From NCBI GenBank assembly GCA_009801015.1, contig VHZZ01004644.1:28947-55313 (forward strand): a DNA stretch of 26,367 bases, in the 5' to 3' direction. The DNA is from Silene noctiflora (Eukaryota; Streptophyta; Magnoliopsida; Caryophyllales; Caryophyllaceae). The notes under the pieces were generated by a model. That model was not told the origin of the DNA. It did not search any database and saw nothing but the letters and a program-made list of their open reading frames with translations. Positions 1 to 10,604 of the stretch are shown here, piece after piece; position 1 is the stretch's first letter, and every line of letters begins with the position of its first letter. The translations under genes were made by a program, and so were the position numbers.

Positions 1-91
1 AACCGCCTCCCGTGGATTCGACCCCTACATACTACATTTCTTGTGTTGTACCGCTAGGGTATTTTTGCATAGGTTAGCGACGACCTATCAT
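1..91 (+). repeat. Tail of an Athila/Tat-like LTR (partial)
   Basis: The sequence holds the phrase GTGGATTCGACCCCTAC followed by a short AT-rich tail ending near CGACCTATCA. Wording of this kind is typical of the 3' end of plant Athila/Tat (Ty3/gypsy) LTRs. A related phrase, CTCCATGTGGATACGATTC, ends the LTR at 10605-11919. The expected next piece, a TGGCGCC-type primer-binding site, is absent because copia LTR sequence begins at about 92. An Athila-like gag follows at about 1030, so this tail and that gag may come from one element split by the copia LTR. The left side runs off the window. Confidence 0.5.
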
Positions 92-1022
92 ATTTATTAT
101 TTAATTATATGATAATTGATTAATAAATATTAGATAAAATTTAGTAATTAATAGTAAATTAACTAATTTTTACTATATGTGTGTATAATGTGAGGCGGAG
201 GTAATTAGTTAATTATATTTACAAGAAATTTTAAAATTAGCTAATTAATTATTATAAAACCATTTTATATTGATAAAATGTTGTAATGTCACTTAAAAGT
301 TAAGTGTGCATTAATCTTTAATTTGTATTATTTATGTGTTACATAATTAAATAAATATTTAATTATATAAGATAATTAAATATAAGTCTTATAAGCATTT
401 GTGGAACAAATGTCGGAAATCGAAATGGATCAAAACCACATGTACGTATGCCGCTACTTTTATGTGATGATAGTCATCACATTAGTTAGGCATTTCCCAC
501 TATATTTTGTATGTGAATTGTTTATATATTGAATGCTATAAATACCTCACAATCACTCATATTATGGGTTGATTTTTAACAACAAAAATTCACCTATAAC
601 CTCCCTCTTGGCCGGTTTTATAGAGGAAAAAAAGACATTTTTTTCCATCATCTTCTTCATCAAACCTTGATCAATAGTAGATGAAACATCATCATAAATT
701 CACACAAATAATAATATACATTCACTAATATTATCCGAGTAATAATATTAAATAATAATAAAACAAGGTTATTCTACAAATTACCTAGTTAGTAATTTAT
801 AGGATATTTGTGCTAGTCTTGGTGTAAACCAAAGGAGGTCTTCTCCATTAAAGGCTTTGGGTAAGGAGTATCAACCTAGTTATAGATTGATCAATAAGAC
901 TATAATTGTTGTAGTTCTTATAGCCTTTCATCAATGTAAGGATATTTTTACTCTTTATACTATCTTTACTAGTATATATAGTTTGCATGCATGTATCTTC
1001 ATACCATCTAATTAAATTAACA
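92..1022 (+). mobile_element. Ty1/copia LTR, 5'-truncated, plus orientation
   Basis: This stretch matches, in reverse complement, the copia LTR at 24036-25252. Shared blocks include TATGATAATTGATTAATAAA, GACAAATGTCGGAAATCGAAATGGA-type wording near 405-429, a leader with TCATCTTCTTC, and the end AATTAACAAGTAATTT. The first roughly 270 bp of the LTR, including the TGTTGGAG terminus seen at 25252, are missing here. The LTR end is placed at CA 1021-1022. No copia interior follows; Athila-like gag starts directly after it, so this is a solo or truncated LTR. The two copies differ at many positions, so neither is young. A TATA box lies at 537-544. Confidence 0.75.
537..544 (+). promoter_or_regulatory. 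TATA box of the copia LTR (TATAAATA)
   Basis: TATAAATA sits in the middle of the LTR, where the U3/R boundary of a copia LTR is expected. The inverted copy has TATATATA at 24504-24511 in the equivalent position on the minus strand. Transcription would run rightwards. Confidence 0.55.
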
Positions 1023-1029
1023 AGTAATT

Positions 1030-1997
1030 TAACATGACATTTGAAGAGTGTAATGAGGGTCTTAAACCAACAGTCGAGGCTATTTACAGACTGGAATTCG
1101 CTAGCTCTTACATTCTACAAGAGGTATTTTCCACTGCAGAAGACCAATGCCTTAAGAAGCCAAATTACCAGCTTCAAACAAGGTTCCACTGAAGATCTGA
1201 ATGACGCATGGGTTCGATACAAGTAACTAGTTTATTCTGTCCCACATCACGGTTTTCAGAAATGGTTTCTTTGCAACTAGTTTTACAACGGGTTGTATGA
1301 TGATTATCGAGCTCTCCTTGACTCTTCTGCCAATGGGAGATACCGGAACAATACCAATGATGTACTGCTTAGAAATTGATCGAAGAGATAGCTACTAACA
1401 CTGCTGAGTATGGTAACCCTAGAGGAAATACAAGAGGGAGTGGGTCAGATGGAGCCGTTGCAGCTCAGTTGGAGGCATTGACTGCCCAAATTGACGAATG
1501 GAAGACATCCCAATATCTGGGAAGCCGGCAGACGGTTCATGCCATGGTCCAATAGGATACACTTGTGAAGGATGTGGTATTCCGGGGCATAGTGCAATTG
1601 AAAATATAAGTAGCATAGAACAGGTCCATGCTTTTCAGTCTTTTAAGCAGGGTACACCGTACTCTAACTTCTGTAATGAGGGGACTAAGGAGCATCCTAT
1701 TTTCTCTTACTGAGGCCAAAATGTTCTGAATCCTACTCTAGCACCACCGCAATCACAGGGTTCTTTATATGTGATTCCTCGAAAACGCACTTCTCAGCAG
1801 AACAATTATCCAAGGCAAAATCAAGGAGGTCAACAGTTTACTAATCAACATCAACAATTTCAACAACAGACGCAACCTCCTCAGCAAGCTCGAAATAACG
1901 AAATTTCAGAGATTAAAGCTGTGTTACAACAGCAGATGGTGGCTTCACAAAATCAAATTGCTCAATTATCAAGCCAGACTCAATTTCTCCCCGGGTA
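1030..1997 (+). pseudogene. gag: Athila-like Ty3/gypsy gag, broken
   Basis: The capsid part reads, across frames, a run ending in DLNDAWVRYK (to 1223), then PHHGFQKW and FYNGLYDDYRALLDSSANG. These match the conserved DAWERFK..CPHHG..FYNGL core of Athila-type gag. Further on is a zinc-knuckle-like CEGCGIPGHSAIEN (about 1567-1608), in which the fourth ligand, normally Cys, is Asn. It is followed by GTPYSNFCNEGTKEHPIFSY, the PYSNTYNPGWKNHPNFSW block of this family, and a Gln/Asn-rich tail (about 1771-1990). Several in-frame stops and frameshifts interrupt it, for example TAA after VRYK and TAG before FYNGL, so it cannot be translated. The left end abuts the copia LTR. The right end is cut at about 1980-1997 by the non-autonomous element, and no protease or RT follows. 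Confidence 0.8.
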
Positions 1998-3906
1998 GGA
2001 CTACGATAATAATACGGTCCTACTCTAAACTTGGCCAGACTCTCGGAAGGTACGTTTCCGATTCGACATGCGACAGAAAAGCCCGCATCCAAGACTCGAT
2101 GACAGAACGGAAATCGAGTACCCCAATCGTCAGAACAACACGAAAGTGGAGGAATGGACTAAGATAGAACTCACTTGATAGAACAGCACAAGTGAGACAA
2201 AACCGTACTTGCCAGAACAGCACAAGTAGGCGTAAAGAAATTCAAGCTAGTAACAAGCTATAATGACATTCCCATAAGAGAGCTACTCAACTCAAGTACT
2301 TATCCAAGATAAGCATTTCACATTTGAAACTCGATAAAGAACCGATAATAAATAAGTAAGGACTTGGATATGAATCCCACAACATCATTTCATACTCTTA
2401 TAACATAAATAAACATTATACTTCATACTTTCATGTTACTTAGGCATATCACAATCAAATGAAAACAAATGAGTCAATAAAACAAAACACAAGGTGAAAC
2501 GTAAACAAACCAAAGGGGACTCACATATGAAGCATATAGTGTCATTTCATAACATGAGTAAACATTAAAATCCATATTTATATGTCATTTGAATAAAGTA
2601 TAACAAACGATAACAAATGCTTTTCGTTATGTAAAACACTAGACAAACGTAAACAACCCAAACCCGAGCCATTCATTAGCATACACTATGATAGACGGGT
2701 CACTCAAGGTCCACAAAACAAGCCCATGCCATAATATAAGTCAAGAAAATTATGTAAAACAACCTATAAAAATACGTAACTTAATCAAGTAAATAATCAC
2801 TTGAAGAAAAAAACCTTAAAATAGATGTTGTCCAAGATGAGCTTCGGCTCAAACATTACAAAACTTCTAAGCCCTTCTCAAAAATTATGCTGAGGATGAG
2901 CTTCGGCTCATTTGCACTAGAATTTAAAAAATACCCTTATAATTAAAGACTTCAACCAACAAACCCCCAATCTTACAGAAAGTTTCTCCAACATAATTGT
3001 TGGGCACAAACCAATTGTTTACACATTCCAAACAACCAATTTCACACAATTTGTCCTCAAATCAAACAATTCTAATAAACTAACAAATTCATGACATAAT
3101 TAAACACAATTATTAAGCATGAACAATATGGTTTACTCACTAATTCACCCATGTAAACATTCATGTAACCAAAAGATTGGGAATTTCTTCAAACAACCAT
3201 AAGATGGTTTCACATACAAACTCATTCAACAATAAACATGGGAAACATGTAAAGATTCAAACTTTAACACACATATGAGTAAACTACAACATACAAGCAC
3301 ACAAATTTGGCATAATATTTAGTAACCCATCAGCGTTACCTTTTAGCACTCAAAATCGTCAAATAGTCATGCCCTAGTCCTCCCAGTTTGTTCCCCAACA
3401 AAAACCCCAAGGAATTAAGTGAAAAGCTCTAACACTAGAAAGACGGATTCGTAGAAATCTAAAGAAAGATAGTGTCTTTATTACATAGAAAGAAGGAGGG
3501 CGAGACAAGGAGAAGAATGGCGCAAAAATGGTCTCTATTGGTGAAGAATTGAGGGAGTTATGGTGAATCTATGCTTTGTGAGGAATTGTGTAACAATGGT
3601 GTTAATTGTAGGTAGAAAATTTCAGAAAAAATAAGGGAGATGAAGTTGTGAGGGTTTTGTGGTGGGTTTTTATGAAGAGAAAAGAGAAGGAGAAAAGGTC
3701 CAATAGTCATACTAGGCCCAAACACCTAAATTGAGAGATTATCACTAAAAACACGTCCCAAAGCCTACTACACACCTAAGACGGTTATTATTATTATTAT
3801 ACATCTAATGCAACGATTTTATAGAAATGGGTTTAAAAGATAAATAAAATAATAAAATTTTTAATTAAATTATAAATTCTAAAACGGGAATTTCGTGGGT
3901 GTAACA
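1979..3906 (-). mobile_element. Truncated 3' LTR of a non-autonomous LTR element
   Basis: Read on the minus strand, the LTR starts at TGTTACACCC (3906) directly after a purine-rich tract. It is AT-rich and non-coding. Its lower end, about 1979-2690, is a direct repeat of about 7956-8565, starting at GGTAGGACTACGATAATAAT. It is missing the final roughly 0.9 kb that the other LTR carries (7031-7955). A 92-bp segment at about 2068-2159 is absent from the other copy and is bounded by GAC on both sides. Two TGAGCTTCGGCTCA hairpins lie at 2839-2852 and 2895-2908. The termini TGTTACACCC and GGGGTTCACA (at 7031) are of the TGTAACACCC/GGGTGTTACA type usual for Tekay-like LTRs. Confidence 0.7.
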
Positions 3907-3907
3907 A

Positions 3908-3922
3908 TCATCCTACCTTTTA
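3908..3922 (-). other. Polypurine tract of the non-autonomous element
   Basis: On the minus strand AAAAGGTAGGATGAT directly precedes the LTR start TGTTACACCC. Upstream is the phrase TTTTGAGGACGAAACTTTTT, the GAGGACGAA..PPT arrangement seen before the 3' LTR of Tekay-like chromoviruses. A similar arrangement occurs at 21050-21086 in this window. Confidence 0.65.
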
Positions 3923-6900
3923 AAAAGTTTCGTCCTCAAAACTTGAAAGTGCAAAACGAAAAGTTATAAAGATAAAGTCGGACTTTTCGAAATCGACAAC
4001 CGAAATGTTTACAAGGTTTGATATCATAAAAAAAATTAGGATTCCTTCAAAGGCTTTAAGAAGAATTTTCCAAAAGCACAAGTTTCTCGTCAAAGGAACG
4101 AAGGAGTTCTCAATGCGCATTCAAGAACGCTAACGTCCCAAATCAAAGATAAGGTCAAAGACAAAATCGTATGTCGATAAGCGTAGAACAAGTTATTAGA
4201 CATCTCCAATAACAAGTCCTAACATCGAATCAAACGTTAAAACCAACTAAAAGTGATAAACCATTTCAAACTTTCTAAAATCATGCAAAATTAAAAGCCA
4301 ACTTTCATTTTCAAACCTTTAAAGTAAGTCGGGTTATTCAAAACTAACACAAGATTCTAACAAAGAACCCAATATGGTAACTCAAATTGGTTAGGAAATG
4401 CACAAAATGGAAAGCAACTTAGGCATTCCAATCACCAAGCACGAAAAAGAAGTCTATAAACAACAAACAAAGGAACTAAGCCGAACTTTTACGGGTAGAA
4501 AGCTACGATGAGGTCAACAGGGACGATAGAGAATATAGAGTTTTACAAGTCACTACCTTTAACCCCAAGGGAGGAGCACAAAAAAATGAGTAAGAGGGGA
4601 ATGACCGACAAAGCTTATGGTTAAAGAGGAGGGGAAACTAGGCAACATGGAAGTGCCACACACTCCAACCACAAATAACAACGTCATTCTAAACGGTTCC
4701 TCAAACATTCTTATAAGCAAATCTCACAACCACGTCACTTCCAAGGATTTCCTCAGTTCCACTTACGACACTTTATATTTAAGCTATTCCCTGAAATAAG
4801 GTACTTCACCACAACTGTGATTTCACAACACCCGATCATGAACCATTTATAAACGACTTCCACAAAACAAGATCAAAACTACTAACACAGCTATACTCAT
4901 ATCCAACTAGCGTCAACTAAGAGTCTCTCAACATGGTAAAACCCTCAATCAATGATACAAATTCATGGCTCTTTGTACTATATAACATCCCAAACGAAAT
5001 CTCGTTATACACCCAAAACCAAACTAGAAATGATAATATTCTCCAAATCATAAATATTACCAAGCATAGGGCTACAGGACAACCATTTAAATCATCTAAC
5101 TCAACTTAACTCAAAATTTCTTGAACCTAACTTACAATAATACCTACAACCTTGACTACCAATCCTTATTACCATAAAGTGAATACTTAAATGAGAATCC
5201 AATAACTAGCAACAACTCTCGCCTAAAACACTTTCTAGGTAACTTTTAGAACCCAAACAAAAGCGTATCGATGATACTAACCTTATGCTCAACCCGAACC
5301 TCCAAGCAACATTTACATCACTAATCCTCTACACAAGAAGTGATCAAGAGAGTACACTCCCACCACTATTTGGATTATATCAAAAATCTAACTCCCATTT
5401 CATGTGGTCCAATGTAAACACAACTCATTAATCCAATTTTGACAAAGTCAAAGCCCACAAATCCTCAAAACACATTCCACCACTCTGCAACTTAGCCTAC
5501 AAGACAACCACTCTAGATTGTAGAATAAAGAGGAACGACGGGGTAGGGGAAACGATGAGAAATTTCAAAGTGATGCATGAGCATGACAAGATATGATACT
5601 CAAAGATATGGACTCCAAGAATAGTGAAGACACGAGTAAAAAAATAGGCACTATAATTTGGAGTATATCTGAGACAAGAGGAGGATAACTAAACTTATAT
5701 GTAAAGGCACGATTCAACAAATCTAGCATAGAAGAAAAGAGAATAAAAATGATATGATGTAAGAGTTAAGGCTTAACCCACACACTTCTAAAAGCATAAG
5801 GTTCTCAACATAAAGCTTACTTCTCTAATGTTCAATGGATTTCGAACTCAAGAATTTCAGGAAGTCTCTCAAAACTTTGACAAGGTTCTCAATCCAAAAC
5901 AAGTAACAACAAGACAACCTAAAACACTTAAGAAATGTCTTTCATGAAAGTCCACTATACCACAAACTCTTTAGAGGAAGATGCATAAACACCTAATTTT
6001 GACAAATTGATTAGATCCCAAATTCATCTATCCTTTGACCTATTACGGATTCCGAAAAGCGGAACTATGCTAAATTGTAACACTATCCCATTATCTCATG
6101 TGCTCTCCACAACCTCAAAGTCTCCTATTTTGTAAGGTTAACAAGGAACTATTAATACTAAATCATTCTCAACTCAAATAGTCTCAAGAGCTAACTGATA
6201 TCAAATTACAACACCAATCCACTAAAAGTCATCAACACCCCAAAGAATCTCCTTCAAATCCCACATCATCGATCTTTAATCCACATATAAATCAAATGTA
6301 ACATAGGTCAACGTACCAAACTTTCAAATCCCAAATACAATTAAAAAGGTCAATCACAAGTTCTCAAGCTTTATTCTCATATACAACTCAAATCATACAC
6401 CATCAATTCCATAAATCTAACACATCAACTTCATGACACATAACTAAGCACTAGAATCACCAAGACACGTGTCATTAAACTTCCTAAGCCTTTCCAAAAC
6501 AACGGTTAAAAGTTAAACCCAAACAATCTCCTCTAAACCAAATTATCTAACCAAGGTTAACATTCCACAAAATAAAGAGAGATATCTACAAGGCATCATG
6601 GTAGGATAAGCAAGAAACGAAGGATAAGTTGGGAAGGTATAAAAGTAGATTCCAAGGTAAAACAAAAGAGGGTTTAGAAGAAAGGTAATCATCAAGAGGT
6701 AAAGAATAAGACACGGTACACTAAGAACGAGAAAGATCTTTGAGGAAGTAAAAGCACTCTTCAAAAGTTGAACACATCTTCAATCCTCTTCATTAGACAC
6801 CAAGACTTGATTGCCACATGGGTAAGCTCATGGTTTGTCGATCCAAGGCAGCAATAACAACCATTGACAACCAACAAACATGTTAGAACCTAACAAAGAG

Positions 6901-7016
6901 CAAGCACATTAAAAACTACAACTTTAGGTCCTTAAGTCTACCCATCTCTCATTCATTATTCAAGGTCAAGTTCTAATTAAGGTTGAGGTACACGTGTGTG
7001 CGTCGGGAGTGTTATA
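3923..7016 (-). mobile_element. Interior of a non-autonomous (LARD-like) LTR element, non-coding
   Basis: About 3.1 kb lie between the PPT and the PBS. I looked for gag, protease, RT, RNase H and integrase motifs on both strands and saw none. The longest reading frames are about 60-75 codons, for example 6543-6764 (-), which is Leu/Phe-rich and resembles nothing I know. The sequence is AT-rich without obvious internal repeats. An LTR element with proper PBS and PPT but a non-coding interior fits the LARD class, which depends on proteins from an autonomous relative, probably a Tekay-like element judging by the termini. Severe decay of a once-coding interior is the alternative, but the absence of any recognisable peptide block argues against it. 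Confidence 0.6.
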
Positions 7017-7029
7017 GCTCTGATACCAA
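7017..7029 (-). other. Primer-binding site, tRNA-iMet type
   Basis: On the minus strand TTGGTATCAGAGC follows one base after the LTR end GGGGTTCACA. TGGTATCAGAGC is complementary to the 3' end of plant initiator methionine tRNA and is the usual primer site of copia and Tekay-like gypsy elements. It fixes the orientation of the element as minus and the LTR terminus at 7031-7032. Confidence 0.85.
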
Positions 7030-7030
7030 C

Positions 7031-8565
7031 TGTGAACCCCTACGGTTAAGAAATAAAATAAACGTAAATAATGCAGCATAAAATGCGATGTTTTAAAAAC
7101 TATAATATAGAAAACCGCGAAGTCACTAAATCGTAAAACAAAACTTAAACTTAAGAAATATTTTATACAAATTACAATTTAAATAAATGTAAGGGATCCC
7201 GATCCCTTAACTAAACAGAAGTTATATATTAAGTACTAAGCTAATGTACAATGAAAGGTCAATTGTTGTATGAACAACGCTCGCTAGCTCACTCGTCGTA
7301 ATCCCCAAATAATCACCAACCTGCAACCTGTTCATTTATTTAAAATGAATGCCACAGTCAGTGGGGAGCAACTCAAGCTTCTCCTAGACATATTACATCA
7401 AAACACAGTTAAGCAAGAACATATTAGAGCATATGAAACATAACCAATTGACATAAGCAATATGAGGTAAGAATAATATTAAATGCATGTGCAATCAACC
7501 ATGAACAAAGGCAAATGAGACATCCATATTAGATAATCTGATCAATCCATCAAATGATAACACAACCTTAAGTCAATACAAGCACTATGTGACATGGAAA
7601 AACATATGACATTGACATGAGATTAGAATTCAAATCATATGAAATAGGTAATCAAGGGATTAGTCAATACAATACACATGGATGGAAACCATAGCCATTA
7701 CATTGGAAATATTTTAGCAAACATTGTACGGGACGTGGCTATTAATGTCACATGCTTACTTATGGCTTGCATCTCACCATAAGAACGGATGAGAGCATCA
7801 TTCTCGGCGATCATATCGCAACTAGAAAGCTTACATCTCATCTCTAGTATCCAATAGGACCAAGACTCTTACATCCAACCAACATAAGACATAACTTTCA
7901 CATTGAATGACATATGCCAATAACCATAAGTGCAAGACATTCACTACTCTTAGACTCAATTTTTCCCCCGGTAGGACTACGATAATAATACGGTCCTAGT
8001 CTAAACCTGGCCAGACTCCTGGAGGGTACACTTCCGATTCGACTAAGATAGAACTCATTTGCCAGAACAGCACAGGTGAGCCAAAAACGTACTTTCCAAA
8101 ACAGCACAAGTAGGGCGTAACGATAGATAATCTAGTAACAAGGAATAATAACATTCCCATAAGAGAACGACTCAACTCAAGTACTTATCTAAGATAAGCA
8201 TTTCACATTTCAAACTCGATAAAGAACTGATAACAAATAAGTAAGGACTCGGATATGAATCTCACAACATCATTTCATACTCTTATAACATGAATAAACA
8301 TTATGCTTCATACTGTCATGTTACTTAGGCATATCACAATCAAATGATAACAAATGAGTCAAGTAATACAAAACACAAGGTGAAACGTAAACAAACTAAA
8401 GGGGACTCACATATGAAGCATATAGTGTCATTTCGTAACATGAGTAAACATTAAAATCCATATTTACATATCATTTGAATAAAGTGTAACAAACGATAAA
8501 AAATGCATTTCATTATGTAAAACACGAGACAAACGTAAACAATCCAAACCCGAGCCATTCATTAA
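7031..8565 (-). mobile_element. Truncated 5' LTR of the non-autonomous element
   Basis: On the minus strand it ends with GGGGTTCACA next to the PBS. Positions 7956-8565 repeat 1979-2690 almost base for base apart from the 92-bp difference; 7033-7955 has no partner in the window. The LTR start (TGTTACACCC and about 1.2 kb more, present at 2690-3906) is missing: at 8566 the sequence switches to an Athila-like LTR end. Joining the two partial LTRs would give a full LTR of roughly 2.8-2.9 kb. It is non-coding. Confidence 0.7.
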
Positions 8566-9518
8566 ATTTGTAGCCTCGCAAGTGTACGATTGCTCGTTGT
8601 AGCTTGCAAGGGTCGAACCCAAAGGACAGAATTGGCACTAGGAATGGTCGTTTATGATCTAGTTTAACTCAAACAAAGAAAGGGGGTTTAGGTTTTAAAC
8701 TAATTATTACAATCTAGACTAAAACAAGCAAATGATAAGCTACTTCTAAAGACGGTTTAAGACGATAATTAAAGAGACTAGGATGTTAGAGTTAACCTTT
8801 GTAATCTAGAGACGGAACTAGGCATGGAATAACAATTATCCAAATTGATAACAAAAGAAGACTCAACCTCTCGATGTGAATCTAGCGTTTAATCTAAGAT
8901 TAATTAACTTATTCATTCAATTAATCCCACCCCAAAAATTGTCATTAGAATCCTATTACTAGTCAAGTTACTCACCCAACAAGAAGATAAATAGAGAAAA
9001 AGGCCTAACTTACTCATTCAAGCATTTCCTCAAACACCTTATGTGCATAACAATTTGTAAAGGGGAACAACTAAAGAATTATCATTAATCCATGCCAAAT
9101 CATCTCTTAGAATATTAAAGGATCCCCCTTTCATCCTAGTAAAGAGACTACTCACACATGTTTGGAACAAACACAACAAAACTCATGGAAAATGAACAAA
9201 ATTGAACAATAAACAAAATGCTAGTAAAGATGGTAAGGAAATGAACAAGGAAAGTAAATAAACAACAAATAATGAAAACTAAGAATGAAATTATACCAAA
9301 GGTTGCAACTTTGATTTATATGGAAAGAGATCCTTCAAATCTTCACTTACAACCCAATGTCACAAACATAAACTAAGGGGGGTAACAAATTCTAGTCTAA
9401 ATTGTTGAATGATTAAGCTATAATCAAGGAGAGATTAAGAGAGTAATTAGGTAAACTTGCATAAAAAAAGGTAATTCTAAGATCTAGGGTTGTTTTCTAT
9501 TACAATTAAGGAGGGGGG

Positions 9519-9526
9519 TATTTATA
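9519..9526 (-). promoter_or_regulatory. TATA box of the Athila/Tat-like LTR (TATAAATA)
   Basis: On the minus strand ACTATAAATACCCCCC is a strong TATA context. The palindrome cluster begins about 55 bp upstream of it and extends to about 450 bp upstream, which places the cluster in U3. Confidence 0.6.
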
Positions 9527-9581
9527 GTTTCTCCAACAAACGGGTGAAACTTAGAGAACCAAGTGAAAATGCGGTTATGTG

Positions 9582-9975
9582 CTCCCAGCCAGCCGGCTGG
9601 GAGTGCATTGTCTTCAATCAATGCATTTTTTATACATCGAGTAGCAGGGGCCGGTGCGCAGGCTGCCGGTGCACCACCGGCTCTGAGCACTCCAGGGAGC
9701 TTCATTTTTCCTTCTTCAAAAAATATTCTAAGGCATGAGATTTGTCCCAGCCGGTTGGCAGCCTGCCAATGCACCGGCTGTGAACTTTTCTTCTTCAACT
9801 TTTCCTTTAAACTCTGAATGTCAGGCAGCCCTAACCGGCTGGCAGGCTGCCAGTTAGCCTACTGGTTAAGAGCACACCAGAATGTGCTTTGATTACTACC
9901 TCAAAAATTGTTTTAAGTATGGAACGGGTTCCCAGCCGGCTGGCAAACTGCTGGTCAAGGAGCCGGCTGGGAGCC
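9582..9975. repeat. Cluster of GCCGGC-centred palindromes (array A)
   Basis: At least five blocks carry GCCGGC or GCCGGT cores. A 9-bp perfect stem, CTCCCAGCC..GGCTGGGAG with a 4-base loop, lies at 9582-9603. GCCGGTG..CCACCGGC is at about 9665-9681. A two-level inverted repeat, CAGCCGGT..ACCGGCTG around TTGGCAG..CTGCCAA, is at 9748-9780. CTGGCAG-G-CTGCCAG is at 9839-9853. A perfect CCAGCCGGCTGG is at 9932-9943, and AGCCGGCTGG at 9961-9970. The surroundings are AT-rich, so the GC-rich palindromes stand out sharply. Spacing is irregular, unlike the other arrays in the window. Confidence 0.8.
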
Positions 9976-10200
9976 TCTTCTTGCCTTGTTTTCTTCTCCT
10001 TTCCCATATTCACTACCTTTTTCTCCCGCTTCTTCAATTCCTTCACAAGTCCTGCAAAACGAGACATAGGCTTATAGAATGGAAAATGCGGAGACAAAAC
10101 GCAAAGGAGAGGTGCAAACCGTTCCGAAACGGATCAAAATGCATGGCAAAGAAGGGAAAATATCATGCCAAAATAACCACATATCACCACACACTATATG

Positions 10201-10583
10201 TAAGTCCTCGGCATGTGTCTTGTCCAGTTTGCTTGAATTGCATATGTACGGTTGTAAACATTGGTATCATGTTAGACTGCATGCATGTCCTTATAGGTCG
10301 TAGTTAGGTGAGTGACTTCATTTCTCTATATCTTACTTTATCCTCACAATGTTCATTAAATGAGTGATGAGAAACCCGTGAGAGTCCGATATGCATGATT
10401 ATTGCAAGGTCGACGGTTCAGTGGCTTTATCATTGATTTAACTCGTTTGCATTTGATCTTTTACTATGGTGTTGAGACGTTGCATTAAATGGTTTACGCG
10501 TGACATAGCTGTAGCTTCTCAAAGATTATATACTGTTCCATTAGTCCCACATTTATCGTTTGTTGCTTGCTTGGTGACAAGCA
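10201..10583 (+). mobile_element. Probable 3' non-coding end of an Athila/Tat-like interior
   Basis: No gene is recognisable. The stretch leads into a purine-rich tract and LTR at 10584-10605. It carries GGTGACAAGCAAGGG (about 10573-10587), wording typical of the sequence just before the Athila/Tat 3' LTR. Reading frames here, such as 10466-10663, lack any known motif. Confidence 0.4.
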
Positions 10584-10602
10584 AGGGTTTTGTTTGGAGA
10601 GG
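10584..10602 (+). other. Polypurine tract before an Athila/Tat-like 3' LTR
   Basis: AGGGTTTTGTTTGGAGAGG immediately precedes TTTGACGTGTGCC. The AAGTTTGGGGAGG-TTTGA arrangement is the usual PPT/LTR junction of Athila/Tat elements. Confidence 0.55.
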
Positions 10603-10604
10603 TT

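Larger units (their letters stand above)
8566..10200 (-). mobile_element. Athila/Tat-like LTR, minus orientation (outer end uncertain)
   Basis: Read on the minus strand, the right part holds a palindrome cluster (9582-9975), then a TATA box (9519-9526), then a long AT-rich stretch. It finishes with CTTTGGGTTCGACCCTTGC and GCGAGGCTACAAATTT at 8566. A TTCGACCC phrase followed by a short tail is typical of the end of Athila/Tat LTRs. Reading frames of 60-140 codons between 9484 and 10307 overlap on both strands, lack known motifs and reflect only the higher GC of the palindromes, so I do not call genes. The start of this LTR near 10200 is a guess; I could not find a clear TG terminus or PPT. Confidence 0.5.

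Noticed and set aside
6543..6764. Leu/Phe-rich 73-codon frame (-), possible membrane peptide
   Set aside because: AT-rich DNA commonly gives such frames. No homologue recognised and no supporting signals.
9484..10307. Overlapping frames of 60-141 codons on both strands
   Set aside because: They cover the GC-rich palindrome array, have no motifs, and occur in several frames at once. They are products of local base composition inside an LTR.
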